Source: Homarus americanus (lineage: Eukaryota > Arthropoda > Malacostraca > Decapoda > Nephropidae). Taken from it: a stretch of DNA of 64,000 nucleotides. Position 1 is the stretch's first letter; every line of letters starts with the position of its first letter. Location: assembly GCF_018991925.1 (NCBI RefSeq), contig NW_024722158.1, positions 6,341,086 to 6,405,085 of the forward strand, read 5' to 3'. Below the pieces are notes generated by a model that was not told the DNA's origin, searched no databases, and saw only the letters and a program-made list of their open reading frames with translations. Both the position numbers and the translations under genes were made by a program. Below, piece after piece: positions 43,834 to 55,283 of this stretch.

Positions 43834-43965
43834 GTTAGAAACACCTGCAGGCTTCTCAGCACCTCTCACCTCCCACTCTCTCCTTCTCCCTCCCACTCTC
43901 TCCCTCTCCCTCCCACTCTCTCCCTCTCCCTCCTACTCACTCCTTCTCCCTCCCTCCCTCGTTCT
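43797..43965. repeat. (GA)n and a CT-rich TCCCACTCTCTCCCTCTCC repeat
   Basis: GA run 43797-43826. Four copies of a 24-base unit at 43868-43960. Confidence 0.9.
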
Positions 43966-44035
43966 TGTTTATCGTTTTAAAGTTTTGTTCAATATTATTT
44001 AAGTGAAATAAGGGACGAGAATATTATTTATTATT

Positions 44036-44236
44036 TATGGTGGTGGCTCATGGTAGTGGCTCATGGTAGTGGCTCATGGTAGTGGCTCATGGTAGTAGCA
44101 ATGGTTCATGGTAGTGGATCATGGTAATGGCTCATGGTAGTAGGGATTCATGGTAATGGCTCATGGTAGTAGCAATGGTTCATGGTAGTGGATCATGGTA
44201 GTGGATCATGGTAGTAGCAATGATTCATGGTAGGTG
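44036..44236. repeat. 15-bp minisatellite, GGTAGTGGCTCATGG
   Basis: About 13 units. The left four are perfect 15-mers (GTGGCTCATGGTAGT); the right part has composite units with GTAGCAATGGTTCATG inserted. Confidence 0.95.
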
Positions 44237-44398
44237 TGAGGCTGAGACACGTGGTTCACCCCTGAATGAGAGAGAGACCAACAAGGCCCCTTTAAACCTC
44301 AGCTATTAATATTACCTGGCTCTTGGTCACCTGCCTTCATCACCTTACCTGTCCTGGTATATATAGTGAGTGAGTGAGCGAGTGAGAGAATTTATAAT

Positions 44399-44553
44399 CT
44401 CTCTCTCTCTCTCTTTTGCTTTATTCGTTTTCTCTCGCTCTCTGTTTATTTATTTAATTTATCTCTTTCCCCATTCTCGCTTTCTTTTTCTTTCTTTAAT
44501 CTCTTCCTCTCTCTATTTCTCCCGCAAATGTTTTCTTTCTTTATCTCTACTTT

Positions 44554-44588
<35 letters not shown>
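44399..44588. repeat. (CT)n and pyrimidine-rich tract
   Basis: Pyrimidine-rich with a clean CT run at 44557-44587. Confidence 0.9.
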
Positions 44589-44589
<1 letters not shown>

Positions 44590-44645
44590 ACAATATTTTC
44601 TCACCGTGGTCACTCTGGGTACTTTCACCAAGGCGACTTTTACTA

Positions 44646-44938
44646 TGGAGGGGGAGGAGGGGGGGGAGGGAGGGAGGGAGGGAGGAGGAGGAGGAGGAGG
44701 GAGGGAGGGAGGAGGAGGGAGGTGGAGGAGGGGGAAAGGGGGCATTTTTCCTGAATCGCCTTTAAAGGGTGGAACTTCCTCAGTCAGGGGCTGGTGAAGG
44801 AGGGCTGAGGGAAGGAAAGAGGAGAGGGGAGACAGGAAGGTAGAGAGGGAGGAGAGGCGAAGGAAAGAGACAAGGATGGAAAGAAGGAAGGGAGAGAAGG
44901 AAGGAAGGAAGAGAGAAGGGACAGACATACACACACAT
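44646..44938. repeat. G-rich GGA/GGGA tract and GA-rich tract
   Basis: GGAGGGAGGGAGG repeats at 44646-44745 with multiple G-quadruplex-compatible runs, then AGGAAGGAAAGAG-type DNA to 44938. Confidence 0.9.
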
Positions 44939-45128
44939 AGACACACACACACACACACGGCTCAGTAAATGGAATGAGGGTGGGAATGTGGCTCTTAAGA
45001 CCAAATAGACGCAGTAAAGCTATTGTGGTGGTGGAGGAGGCCGTTGTTGGGACATTAGAGTGTGTTAGCCAGGGGACGAGCGGTGTATTAGTGGAAACAA
45101 CCACAGCAATTCAGGGAGCCTTGATTCA

Positions 45129-45135
<7 letters not shown>

Positions 45136-45216
<81 letters not shown>

Positions 45217-45300
45217 CCCAGCTGGGTATGCTTAGGTGTGTGGATCCAAGAAGAAGAAGAAGAAGAAGAAGAAGAAGAAGAAGAAGAAGAAGAAGAAGAA

Positions 45301-45374
<74 letters not shown>
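45136..45374. repeat. (GT)n, (AAG)n and (GA)n in succession
   Basis: GT run 45136-45214 with two TATG breaks, AAG run 45250-45300, GA run 45303-45374. Three microsatellite classes within 240 bases. Confidence 0.96.
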
Positions 45375-45381
<7 letters not shown>

Positions 45382-45782
45382 ACATGATAAGTTAACATGT
45401 TAAAAGTTATGACAGTGAAGGTGCAGACATAAACTAGGCAATACATCATCTATCATGTCTATCCATCATGGTAACTTTCCTCCCTTTACCTCTCCCCTTC
45501 CCTTTCCTTCTTCCTCTTCCTCCCTCTTACCACTCTTTCCCCTCACCCACCATCCCTACCACACAATACCCACATTTCTCCACTCTGTTTACATTGTATT
45601 TTTTTTTGTTAAGGAGAAGTTATAAACCAATACATCGTGGGGCAATAGAAGGTTAACATGGTAATATATCTCACTAAGGACGACTCAACAACAAACATTA
45701 GAGCCTCTTTGAACGTTTTTCTCTGTGTAAACGTTGCAATAAATCAACACACGACTCGGAAACGTTTATGTTCGGGTGATTG

Positions 45783-45869
45783 TAGGGCGGTGGTAGTAGC
45801 TAGCTGGATATATCACACGTCTCCTGAACTAAAAGTTATAGGTTCGAGTCCCGTAATAGCCACTGTGTA
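45783..45869 (+). tRNA. tRNA-like sequence or tRNA-derived SINE head (degenerate)
   Basis: A perfect RNA polymerase III B-box word GGTTCGAGTCC lies at 45841, and about 45 bases upstream TAGTAGCTAGCTGG resembles an A-box/D-arm. TCTCCTGAAC lies where an anticodon loop would be (CCT, arginine-like). The T-arm pairs at 4 of 5 positions, but the anticodon stem pairs poorly and the acceptor stem cannot be closed. It is therefore a pseudogene or the head of a tRNA-derived SINE rather than a working tRNA. Confidence 0.4.
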
Positions 45870-45872
45870 AGC

Positions 45873-45945
45873 TCCCCCCACCCCACCCCACCCCACCCTC
45901 TCCCACCCTACCTCAAACCCTCCCACAACACTACACCCTCCCAGG
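45873..45945. repeat. CCCCA-rich repeat
   Basis: CCCCACCCCACCCC run, then CCCTCCCAC units, directly downstream of the tRNA-like sequence. It could be the low-complexity tail of a SINE. Confidence 0.75.
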
Positions 45946-46100
45946 TGCAGTTTGGGAATGCGACAGGTGGTAGATTACAACACCAAGCACACTGTTCCCT
46001 GGTATTCTAAAAGGTGGTTGTATTGAGTATTCTGTAGCTCACACTGCCCTAAGCGGGGTCGACTATGGGATTTAGTTTTACTTATGAGAGTCTTAAAGTT

Positions 46101-46300
46101 AAATTAGGTTAGGTTAGGTTAGGTGAGAGTCTTAATGTTAAAGGGATCATTAGTAGGTATTTGACTGTTATGTTTATGATAATATATACTGTACACTCCC
46201 TCACCACCACACCTCACCTCACCACTACACCTCACCACACCTCACCACTACACCTCACCACACCTCACCACCACACCTCGCCTCACCTCACCTCACCAAC
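46101..46300. repeat. TTAGG run and a CACCACACCTCA minisatellite
   Basis: AGGTTAGGTTAGGTTAGG at 46106-46124. 46196-46300 is built of CCTCACCACNACA units. Confidence 0.85.
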
Positions 46301-46379
46301 ACACCTGTAAACTCCTAAATACCTAAACATCTACCAAAACAAAAACACACCTGGGACGAGAGAGATGCTGACGGAGAGA

Positions 46380-46455
46380 AGGGGAAGGGTGAGAGGTGAG
46401 GGGGGAAGGGGAAGGTGGGGGGAAGGTTGGGGTGGGTGGGGGAGGGGGAGAAACG
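46380..46455. repeat. G-rich tract
   Basis: GGGGAAGGGGAAGGTGGGGGGAAG-type DNA with many G runs. Confidence 0.85.
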
Positions 46456-46629
46456 AAATACAAATAAAATTGTTATGATAGCTGATTAGTTGCCACAGAG
46501 GAGCAGCAAAGGAGGTTTGCAGATAGCTAAAATATGGTGGAATTGGTGTTTTATGGGTCACCGGCTGCAGGGGAACCCAGAGACGATGATTAATCTTTTA
46601 CGAAAGGTGGTGTGAGCTTCTGCCCAGTG

Positions 46630-46872
46630 GGGAGGTGGTTAGAGGGGGGTGTGGAGGGGGGTGGTGTGGGAGGGGGTGTGGTGTGGAGGGTGTGGAGGCA
46701 GGTGGTAGAAAAGGGTTTGTGTGGTGGAGGGGGTGGAAGGATGTGGAGGGTGTGGAGGGGTGTGGTGTGGAGGGTGTGTGGTGTGGAGGCAGTGTGGAGG
46801 GGGTAGGTGTGTTTGAGTGTGTAGAGGGTGTGTTGTGTTGTGTTGTATTGTATTGTATTGCCTTGTGTTGTG
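46630..46872. repeat. GGTGTGGAGGG minisatellite
   Basis: Many 9-13-base units of GTGTGGAGG, then a (TTGTG)n/(TTGTA)n run at 46828-46875. Confidence 0.9.
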
Positions 46873-47207
46873 TTGTATTACGCATGATTGTGTTCTCAGA
46901 CAGACTAGATTAGAATACAGATAAATACATTAACTTAGATTAGATTAAAATAAGTCAAATTAGATTAAGTTAAACGTGCACCAAACTGATAAAATTCCCT
47001 TATCTTAACGTTATCTCCCGCTTACATTATAACTTTCTTGTCGTAAATAAAAACTTACATCAAACAGCCGGACGACCTTCACCAAGATTCTTAAAACACT
47101 CGTAAGGAAATCCCCTCCCCCCTCCCTCCCTCCCTAATTAGGTATAAGAGTACACAGGTAGACCAGGTAAAGTCTCAGTGTATTTTGGAAGTCATTTGGG
47201 GATACCC

Positions 47208-47209
<2 letters not shown>

Positions 47210-47287
<78 letters not shown>
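47210..47287. repeat. (AC)n microsatellite
   Basis: About 39 clean units. Confidence 0.97.
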
Positions 47288-47290
<3 letters not shown>

Positions 47291-47457
47291 TAATAACAGT
47301 CAAAGAATAAACACCTTTTTCTCATGTGTTCAGCGTCGTAAAATTACACGAAATTAAATATAAACACGGTGATGGGAGGGGTGTACCAGGTGAGGCCAGG
47401 GGGACGGTAGTTTAATCAGCGGACTGTGTTAGGTGAGGTAGTGAACGTGGGAAAGTG

Positions 47458-47770
47458 TAATATTTGTGTAATACTAAATAAAAAAATTTTCGTGGGGGGG
47501 GGGGGCAAGGGGCAATATTATCTTTGAGGTAATATTTATTTTAATAGTTTGTTAAGCACCGAGTCAGTTAAAGAGTAATATTGGTGTAATACTAAAAGTA
47601 GCAGGTAATATTGGTCTCAAGGTAATATTTATTTTATATTAAGGAATAAATGTAATATCGGTGTAAGACTAAGCAATATCCACCCTTCTTGACACACCAT
47701 GAGATATTACTCGGGCACAAAACAATATTAACTCTTCTTGTAGTAATATTGCCACTTAGGGTAATACTTC
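47458..47770. repeat. Cluster of GTAATATT / AATATTAC words
   Basis: At least ten occurrences of GTAATATT or close variants in 310 bases, irregularly spaced, several followed by GGTGTAATACTAA. Contains a G run near 47495. Confidence 0.75.
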
Positions 47771-47842
47771 TAGTGGGGGTGATCCCAGGGAAGGATATTG
47801 TGAAGAGTGATGCAATATATCCTACAAGTGCTGCATATTGAG

Positions 47843-48270
47843 GGTAGGTTAGGTTGGGTTAGGTTAGGTTAAGTGTGTATAAGAGTGAAGAAGATGAATA
47901 ACTTAGTTTACAATAAGAGGTGAGGACTGTATGAGTTCCCCTCCCCAACTCGTCCCCCCCTCCTCCCCCTCCCCAACACACACCCTCACCCCCTCCCCAA
48001 CACACACCCTCACCCCCTCCCCAACACACACCCTCACTCCCCAACACCTCTCCCCAACACCCCCTCCTCCCCAACACACACCCCTCCCCTCTCCCCAACA
48101 CACACCCTCACCCCTCCCCAACACACACCCTCACCCTCTCCCCAACACACCTCACCACCTCTCCCCAACACACACCCTCACCCCCTCCCCAACACACACC
48201 CTCACCCTCTCCCCAACACACACCCTCACCCCCTCCCCAACACACACCCGCACTCCCCAACACACACAGA
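47843..48270. repeat. TTAGG run and a CCCCTCCCCAACACACACCCTCA minisatellite
   Basis: AGGTTAGGTTGGGTTAGG at 47845-47872. From 47935 about 15 copies of a 23-base unit, some shortened to 17. Pro/Thr/His frames are artefacts. Confidence 0.93.
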
Positions 48271-48544
48271 GCCCCGGGGGACGATCAGTCTTACAAAGTG
48301 GTTGACAGAACTGTATTGAATTTCGTGCTTTTGAGTCAAGTAAATTTTTTGCCCCCAGAAAGCAAGTTAAAAATGTCCCTTACAAGCAGAGAAGGAAGGA
48401 ACAGGCCGTAGAGTGATAAAGATTGGGGAGAGGGGATAGAATGGAGGAGGAGGTAAGAAGGAGGAATAGGATAAATGACACAGTAAACACGGAAGAAGGA
48501 AAAAATGTATTTAAATAGTAATGGAAGTTTCAATGGAGCTTCTG

Positions 48545-49205
48545 AGCTGTGTGGTGGTGGTGATGTTGGTGGTAGGGGTGGTGGTAGTGGTAGGTGATAG
48601 AGGGTGGTGGTGGGGTGTTAGGGTAGTGGTGGTGTTGGTGGTAGGAGTGATGTGGGTGAGTGATGGTAGGGGTGGTGTTAGTGGTGGTAGGGGTGGTGTT
48701 GGTGGTGGTGGTGTTGGTGATGGTAGGGGTGGTGTTAGTGTGGTAGGGGTGGTGTTAGTGGTAGTGGTGGTGGGGGTGATGGTAGGTGGTGTTAGTGGTG
48801 GTAGGGGTGGTGTTGGTGATGGTAGTGGTGATAGGTGGTGGTGATGGTGGTGGTAGTGGTGTAGTGGTGGTGGGGTGGTGTTAGTGGTGTGGTGGTGGGG
48901 GTGTGTGGTGGTGTGGTGAGTGGGGTAGTGTAGTGGTGGTGATAGTGGTATGGTGGGTGGTAGTGGTGTTAGTGGTGGTAGGATTGGTGTTAGTGGTGCT
49001 AGTGGTGGTGATGGTGTGGTGGTGATAGTGGTGGTGGTAGTGGTAGTGGTGGTGGTAGTGGTGGAGTGGTGTTGGTGGTGCTAGTGGTGGTGATAGTGGT
49101 GGTGATAGTGGTGGTGGTAGTGGTAGTGGTGGTGGTGGTGGTAGTGGTGGGGTGGTGTTAGCGGTGGTGGTGTTGTTGTTGCTGGTATTAATGATGGTGG
49201 TGGTA
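48545..49205. repeat. Long GGTGGTGTTAGTGGTGG array
   Basis: About 660 bases of GGT, AGT and GTT triplet-like units with a loose 18-24-base higher unit (GGTAGGGGTGGTGTTAGTG). There are almost no C residues on this strand, giving strong strand asymmetry. Confidence 0.95.
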
Positions 49206-49369
49206 GTCATGGTGGAAAGGTTGAGAGAGAGATGGTTGACAGAAGAGACTCAGAGGATTGGTTAAAGGAAGATAATGGTTGACGGGTGGGGAGGGGCAGG
49301 GGAAGATTGGTTGATTGGTTGACAAAGAGACATAAGTTGATTAGGGGCAAACTGTGAGGCATATTGGTG

Positions 49370-49372
<3 letters not shown>

Positions 49373-49415
<43 letters not shown>

Positions 49416-49502
49416 CTCTCTCTCTCTCTCTGGTGCTCAGGAACAGGAGATAAAATTCAAAGTTGTGTTAATTAAACCTCTCTCTCTCTCTCTCTCTCTC
49501 TC
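49373..49502. repeat. (AC)n then (TC)n microsatellites
   Basis: AC run 49373-49411 meets TC run 49413-49430; a second CT run lies at 49479-49502. Confidence 0.94.
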
Positions 49503-49611
49503 GCCACATAAAAAGACCTCACGCCTCACTATTGAGCGGACATCAATTAAAACTTTAAAAGCTGTGGCCGGAATGTTGGCTTCGGTTGACAGCCAACACC
49601 TAGTTATACCT

Positions 49612-49855
49612 GTCTGTGGTAATGACCTGTCTACGGTAATGACCTATCTGTGGTAATGATCTGTCTACGGTAATAACCTGTTTGTGGTAATGACCTGTTT
49701 GTGGTAATGACCTGTCTGTGATAATGACCTGTTTGTAGTAATAATCTGGCGGTGGTGGTGGCGTGGTGGTGACGGGTGGTGGAGAGATGGTGGTGACGTG
49801 GTGGTGGTGATGGTGGCGATGACATGGTGGTGGGGTGGTGGTGGTGGTGAGTAAA
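49612..49855. repeat. 18-bp GGTAATGACCTGTCTGT minisatellite, then GGT-rich
   Basis: About seven copies of (T/C)GTGGTAATGACCTGTYTG (49612-49745), then GGTGGTGACG-type DNA to 49855. Confidence 0.93.
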
Positions 49856-50212
49856 ATCGAGACGAAAGACAGTTGAGAGAGAGAGAGAGATGAATCATAT
49901 AAACACGATTCAGACCCATAACGAATAACCTCACTATAATACTAAAATAAAATGCAATAAAATATTTAATAAGATAAAACTAAACTAATATAAAACAAAA
50001 TAAAATAAAATATGAGCACAATGTCATGAGTTAACAGACACCTGCATAACACCTGCTCATTACTACACCTTCAGATCTTATACGGCAGGTTAACGAGTCA
50101 TTAAGGACAGGTGTGTCAGGGTTTCGTTAAGCAGGTAAAAAGTTCATTTAAAACACATTAACAACCACTAATGGACAACATGGCTGCAGTTAACAGCTCC
50201 AGGAGTCGTTCC

Positions 50213-50512
50213 GGGGTGTATAGGGGTCGTTCTAGGTGCATAAAGGGTCGTTCTAGGTGCATAGGGGTCGTTCTGGGTGTATAGAGGTCGTTCTGGGTGT
50301 ATAGGGGTCGTTCTAGGTGCATAGGGTCGTTCTAGGTGCATGGGGTCGTTCTGGGTGAATAGGTGTCGTTCTGGGTGTATAGGGTCGTTCTGGGTGTAGG
50401 GGTCGTTCTGGGTGCATAGGGCCGTTTCTGGGTGTATAGGGGTCGTTCTGGGGTGGATAGGGTCGTTTCTGGGTGTATAGGGGTCGTTCTGGGGTGGATA
50501 GGGGTCGTTTAC
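50213..50512. repeat. 20-bp GGGGTCGTTCTGGGTGTATA minisatellite
   Basis: About 14 copies with variants GGTGCATA and GGGTGGATA. Variants cluster in neighbours, a sign of local conversion or slippage. Confidence 0.95.
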
Positions 50513-50710
50513 CTAATCTCAATAATCTTGAGTATTGGGGTGTCTGTCTGTCTGTCTGTCTGTTCTACTTCTAGCCCACTTTACTCTCTCTCCCTCCCTC
50601 TTTCTTTCTCTCTCTCTCTCTCTACCTGTACTAGTACCTATGAATCATTACCTGTATTTATAAATTTAAAATCAATAACGTAAAATCCTCCTATACATTA
50701 CATAACCTAA

Positions 50711-50761
50711 CAAAGTTAACCTAACCTAACCTAACCTAACCTAACCTAACCTAACCTAATC
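50711..50761. repeat. Interstitial (CCTAA)n, about 9 clean units
   Basis: The cleanest telomere-motif run in the window, in CCTAA orientation. The flanks are ordinary sequence. Confidence 0.93.
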
Positions 50762-50979
50762 TGACTTTACGTGTTAAACAAGACACAGTAAACTAAGACA
50801 ATAATCCACAATGGCACCTTTGGATATCTCAAACGAGCGTCATCCCGACAGTAAGGGTCGTTAAGGCACGCAGGACCTTGTCTAGTCGTATACATCACGA
50901 CACACACACACACACCTAATTACTATAACTGTTGTAATTGTTTGGATGTTTTAATTTTGCTAAGAGATGTTTAGTTTTG

Positions 50980-51180
50980 GTTAAGTTTGGTTAGGTTGAG
51001 GTTGATGGAGCTTGGTTGGCTTGGTTGGGTTGGTTGGCTTGGTTGGGTTGGTTTAGTTAGGTTTGAGATAAACTTTAATTAGAGTTAGTTAAACTAGATT
51101 AGGATTGGTAAGCTTAGATTAGATTAGGATGAATTAAGTTAAGTTAGGTTAGTGTAGCGTGTCTAGGTTAGGCTGAGACA
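50980..51180. repeat. GGTTGGCTTGGTTGG and TTAGG-derived words
   Basis: 51010-51055 has repeats of GGTTGGCTTGG. 51060-51170 has scattered TTAGGTT and GATTAGG words, probably a decayed telomere-like array. Confidence 0.65.
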
Positions 51181-51261
51181 GGTGTGTGACAGGTGAGGTT
51201 AGACAGGTGAGGAAATGTGACGGTTATAATAATTATTTGGAATTATATCTGTGATGTAATT

Positions 51262-51263
<2 letters not shown>

Positions 51264-51312
<49 letters not shown>
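51264..51312. repeat. (CTAT)n microsatellite
   Basis: About 12 units. Confidence 0.96.
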
Positions 51313-51507
51313 CCCTCTGCCACAACACACACATTAACCACATGCCACTGTACCACGCCACCCCCCCCCCTTATCATATTATCTTGTGCCATTAAAACGC
51401 AGCCACAGTAAACGGGACACTCCTATTACACACGCCGTTATATATATCCTAATACCGTTTAACTGGTGAAATATACAGGGTGGTGAAAGCGATATAGTTC
51501 ATCATAG

Positions 51508-51905
51508 GTTGTGGGTGTGTTGTGGGTGTGTTGTGAGTGTTGTGGGTGTGTTGTGGGTGTGTGTGGGACTGTTGTGGGTGTGTTGGGGACTGTTGTGGGT
51601 GTGTGGGTGTGTTGTGGGTGTGTTGTGGGACTGTTGTGGGTGTGTTGTGGGTGTGTTGTGGGTGTGTTGTGGGACTGTTGTGGGTGTGTTGTGGGTGTGT
51701 TGTGGGTGTGTTGTTATCTTGACTACAGTTGGGTTTTATAGTGGACTATCATGCAGGTTTATTGTAATTGGATATTTTTCGTTTTATGGATGTGTGTTGT
51801 GTTGTGCTGTGCTGTGTTGTGGTGTGGGTGTGTTGTGTTGTGTTGTGTTGTGGTGTTGGTGTGTTGTGGTGTTGGTGTGTTGTGTTGTGTTTTGTTTTGT
51901 GTGTG
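51508..51905. repeat. GTTGTGGGTGT minisatellite and (TGTTG)n
   Basis: 11-base units GTGTTGTGGGT with occasional GACTGTTGTGG (51508-51715). A second GT/GTT-rich tract follows at 51790-51908. Cys/Val/Leu frames are artefacts. Confidence 0.93.
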
Positions 51906-51979
51906 TGTGAGATCATCGAAAAAAATAGTCAAATTTTTAATGTTTCTATATTAAAATTTATGTATTCTTTTTTGATGAC

Positions 51980-52021
51980 CCTGTATGTATGTATGTATGT
52001 ATGTATGTATGTATGTATGTA
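51980..52021. repeat. (GTAT)n microsatellite
   Basis: About 10 units. Confidence 0.95.
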
Positions 52022-52289
52022 TATTTTAATTTTTCGTCTTTACTTAGTAATAATCAATGAATAAAACAAACAATATAGTAAACAAAGTCTTGACCTCACC
52101 TGGCTGGTTTCTTCAGGTGTGAGAAGCAATTAGGTCGACTTGGAGGTTTTACTCAGGTATTTTTATCCAGGTAAAAGTCCATTGAAAAGACATTAACGCC
52201 GTCAACAGGTGGTGCGGCCATCACTGTTGAGCTAAACACCTGGCCGTGACCTGGCTATGACCTGGCCAAAGCCTTCCCTCTTGTTGTAA

Positions 52290-52520
52290 CCATTCCTGTT
52301 AGCATTCCTGGCATCATTCTATCCCTACTGTACTTAACATTCTCGGCATCTTTCCAATCACCATAATTGCTCTCCCTCATTTTCCAATCATCACGTTCCA
52401 TCATTCCAGTCGATGTTCCAATCTTCATTCCAGCCACAAACTTTTCCATCATTCCAACTTTCTTTCCATCCATCGCTTCTGACCGTTTTCTTGCCATCAT
52501 TCCCGATAAGAATTCCAGGA
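52290..52520. repeat. Degenerate CATTCC-rich repeat
   Basis: Scattered CATTCCA, CATCATTCC and TTCCAATC words every 15-25 bases. Possibly an ancient array. Confidence 0.5.
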
Positions 52521-52534
52521 CTCATCGTTCCAGT

Positions 52535-52850
52535 CGGTGATCCAGGCAATTTCAGGTGGTGAATGTTCCAGTCCCATGGTCTAGGTAATTCCAGGTAGTG
52601 GGTGAGCCAGGTAGTTCCAGGTAAGGGGATGTTCCAGGTAAGGGGTGTTCGGAAGGGGGTGTTCAGGTAAAGGGTGTTCCAGATAAGTGTTCAGGTAGCG
52701 AGCTTCCAGGTAGCAGAGTGTTCAGGTAACGAATGTTCTAGGTTAGGGGTGTTCAGGTAGGGTGTTCAGGTAAGGGGTGTTCCAGGTAGCTAGTGCTCTA
52801 GGTAACAGAGTGTTCCAGGTAGCGAGTGTTCCAGATAACAGGTGTTCCAT
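52535..52850. repeat. CCAGGTARSNNNTGTTC minisatellite
   Basis: About 14 copies of a unit of 16-24 bases containing GTGTTCCAGGTA. Lengths vary, but the CCAGGTA core is kept. Confidence 0.9.
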
Positions 52851-52858
52851 ATGCACGT

Positions 52859-52860
<2 letters not shown>

Positions 52861-52952
<92 letters not shown>

Positions 52953-52968
52953 GTGTGTGTGTGTGTGC
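52861..52968. repeat. (GT)n microsatellite
   Basis: About 53 units with one GC break near 52947. Confidence 0.97.
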
Positions 52969-53149
52969 TGCGGCAGATAGATCATTCAATATTCATAGCG
53001 TGAAGCTCAACCTCTGACGAGACAAGTGGACGGAATATTATTGTACTTGGTCACCATGGACGTCCAATACCACGGACACCGGCCAGCTACGGACAGCCAA
53101 GATAAGGCACACCTATACTGGTTAAACACGGACAGTAGTTAGCAATGAA

Positions 53150-53320
53150 TACTAGCTACCCACGGACACTACCTACCCACGGACGCTACCTCCCCACGAC
53201 ACTACCTCCCCACGGACACTACCTCCCACGGCACTACCTACCCACGGACACTACCCACCCACGGACACTACCTACCCACGGACGCTACCCACCCACGGAC
53301 GCTACCTTCCTTCAGCCATT
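53150..53320. repeat. 17-bp CCCACGGACACTACCTA minisatellite
   Basis: About nine copies, variants GACGC and CTCCCC. Pro/Thr/His frames are artefacts. Confidence 0.93.
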
Positions 53321-53659
53321 AACTACCCATAAACAACGGCTAGCCACGGACATTGATAAAGTAATGAAAAAGAGTCTGTGTATGCGTGTATGTGAGTGTA
53401 TATACGTATGCGAGTATATATGCGTAAATGTGTATGTAATTATGTAAAAGAGTAACACATCACATGCCACACCAAGTAACACAGTAACACTCTCTGTTTC
53501 CCAAGTAACTGTTACCTGAAGGATATATAAAGGTTAATTAAGGCTCCTGCTTCACCTGAGACGTCTTCAATTGGGTCAAATACTCAGGTGTATGACGGAG
53601 ATAAGAGGGACAGTCGACAAGATATACAGAGTGTGTGTGTATACCTGTCTGAATATGTA

Positions 53660-53663
53660 AATG

Positions 53664-53695
<32 letters not shown>

Positions 53696-53781
53696 GGATA
53701 AATCATGGGAGGCAATGAAGAAAAGTAAAGGAATGGAGGAGGAAGGAAGGCACACACACACACACAGACACACACACACAG

Positions 53782-53828
<47 letters not shown>
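53660..53828. repeat. (GTAT)n and (AC)n microsatellites
   Basis: GTAT run 53663-53693; AC runs 53752-53828 with ACAG breaks. Confidence 0.94.
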
Positions 53829-53831
<3 letters not shown>

Positions 53832-54021
53832 AGGTAGGCCAGTCAGCACCCAGGGCCAAAGTGAGCTAGATCATACATAAATAAAGATACATGTATGAAT
53901 ATCTTAACTACTATGTATGAAGTTGGCCATAACGAGAAATGTCAAGATATACACAATTCACCAAACACGACGAGACTTATGAATGTATAATGGTGACATC
54001 AATACCTTACTGTGTCTATAT

Positions 54022-54240
54022 GGTGGTCTACCTGTGGTCTACCTGCGATTTACCTGTGATCTACCTGTGGTCTACTTGTGGTCTACCTGTGGTTTACCTG
54101 CGATCTACCTGTGGTCTACCTGCGATCTACCTGTACCTGTGGTCTACCTGTGGTCTACCTGTGGTCTACCTGTGATCTACCTGTGGTCTACCTGCGATCT
54201 ACCTGTGATCTACCTGTGGTCTACCTGTGATCTACCTGTT
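54022..54240. repeat. 11-bp CTACCTGTGGT minisatellite
   Basis: About 19 units of CTACCTGYGRT, mixed GGTCTACCTG and GATCTACCTG types. Core CTACCTG. Confidence 0.95.
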
Positions 54241-54808
54241 ATACCCACGACTATATCGATACACTGCTCTGTGAATGAGAGAGATGAAGTTTAAACATTA
54301 CAGAGTCAGAACCAGCCAGCCAGACGTACCATCCTATTTTCATCACTCGTTAATTTTTGTGTTGAAAAGTTTACCGAAAAAAAGATACGGAATTTAGCGG
54401 TTTTTGGCGGGTTTTCTAGCGATTATTTAGCGGGTTTTTTTTAACGGGGTTTTGTTAGCGTAATGTAACTTTTTTTTACTTTTTGCTTTTATTTAATTAA
54501 CTTTGTGTAAATAAAAGTTGACAATGAATGATACGAATAAATTGATAAAGTGACGATTATTGTTTTTTTTGCTTGTGTTTTTTTCTTAATAAACGAAAAA
54601 TAAAAACAAACAAACACGGAAACACCAACACACCATCACCAACTTACGTGGGGGAGGGGGGTGTAGGAGGGGGGGAGGTAGGATGGGGAGGAGAGATCGG
54701 AAGGAGGTAGGAGGAGGAGGAGGAGGTCATATATTTGTCAACTCTACACAAAACACTTTCCACATATAACTAACAAACACAGATGAATTTTAATACCTTC
54801 AATAATAT

Positions 54809-54810
<2 letters not shown>

Positions 54811-54858
<48 letters not shown>
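54811..54858. repeat. (GACA)n microsatellite
   Basis: About 12 units. 54300-54660 to its left is T-rich with TTTAGCGGG-like words and no gene. Confidence 0.95.
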
Positions 54859-55011
54859 ATGACTTAGAATAGAGAGAAGATAAAAAATAAATAAGATAAT
54901 TAGTAAAAGGTAATAAAAAAATCACCTTTTAATATGTTGTAGAAGGTAGCATGATGTTGTAGACTAATCCTAACATTCTATATGTGTTATGTTAATAATT
55001 CTAAAGTCACT

Positions 55012-55283
55012 CTACCTGTACCTGTGTACCTGTACTTGTGTCTGTATTAGTACCTGTGTCTGTATTAGTACCTGTACCTGTGTCTGTATTAGTACCTGTA
55101 CATGTGTCTGTATTAGTACCTGTGTCTGTATTAGTACCTGTACATGTGTCTGTATTAGTACCTGTACCTGTGTCTGTATTAGTACCTGTACCTGCGTCTG
55201 TATTAGTACCTGTACCTGTGTCTGTATTAGTACCTGTACCTGTGTCTGTATTAGTACCTGTGTCTGTATTTCTGCCTGTGTAA
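55012..55283. repeat. 18/24-bp TACCTGTGTCTGTATTAG minisatellite
   Basis: About 12 units: an 18-base unit alternating with a 24-base unit that has an extra TACCTG. Both lengths are multiples of three, so all frames stay open (CTCVCIST, VPVSVL). Confidence 0.95.

Noticed and set aside
47458..47770. Rolling-circle origin from TAATATT words
   Set aside because: No stem-loop with the full nonanucleotide and no Rep coding sequence.
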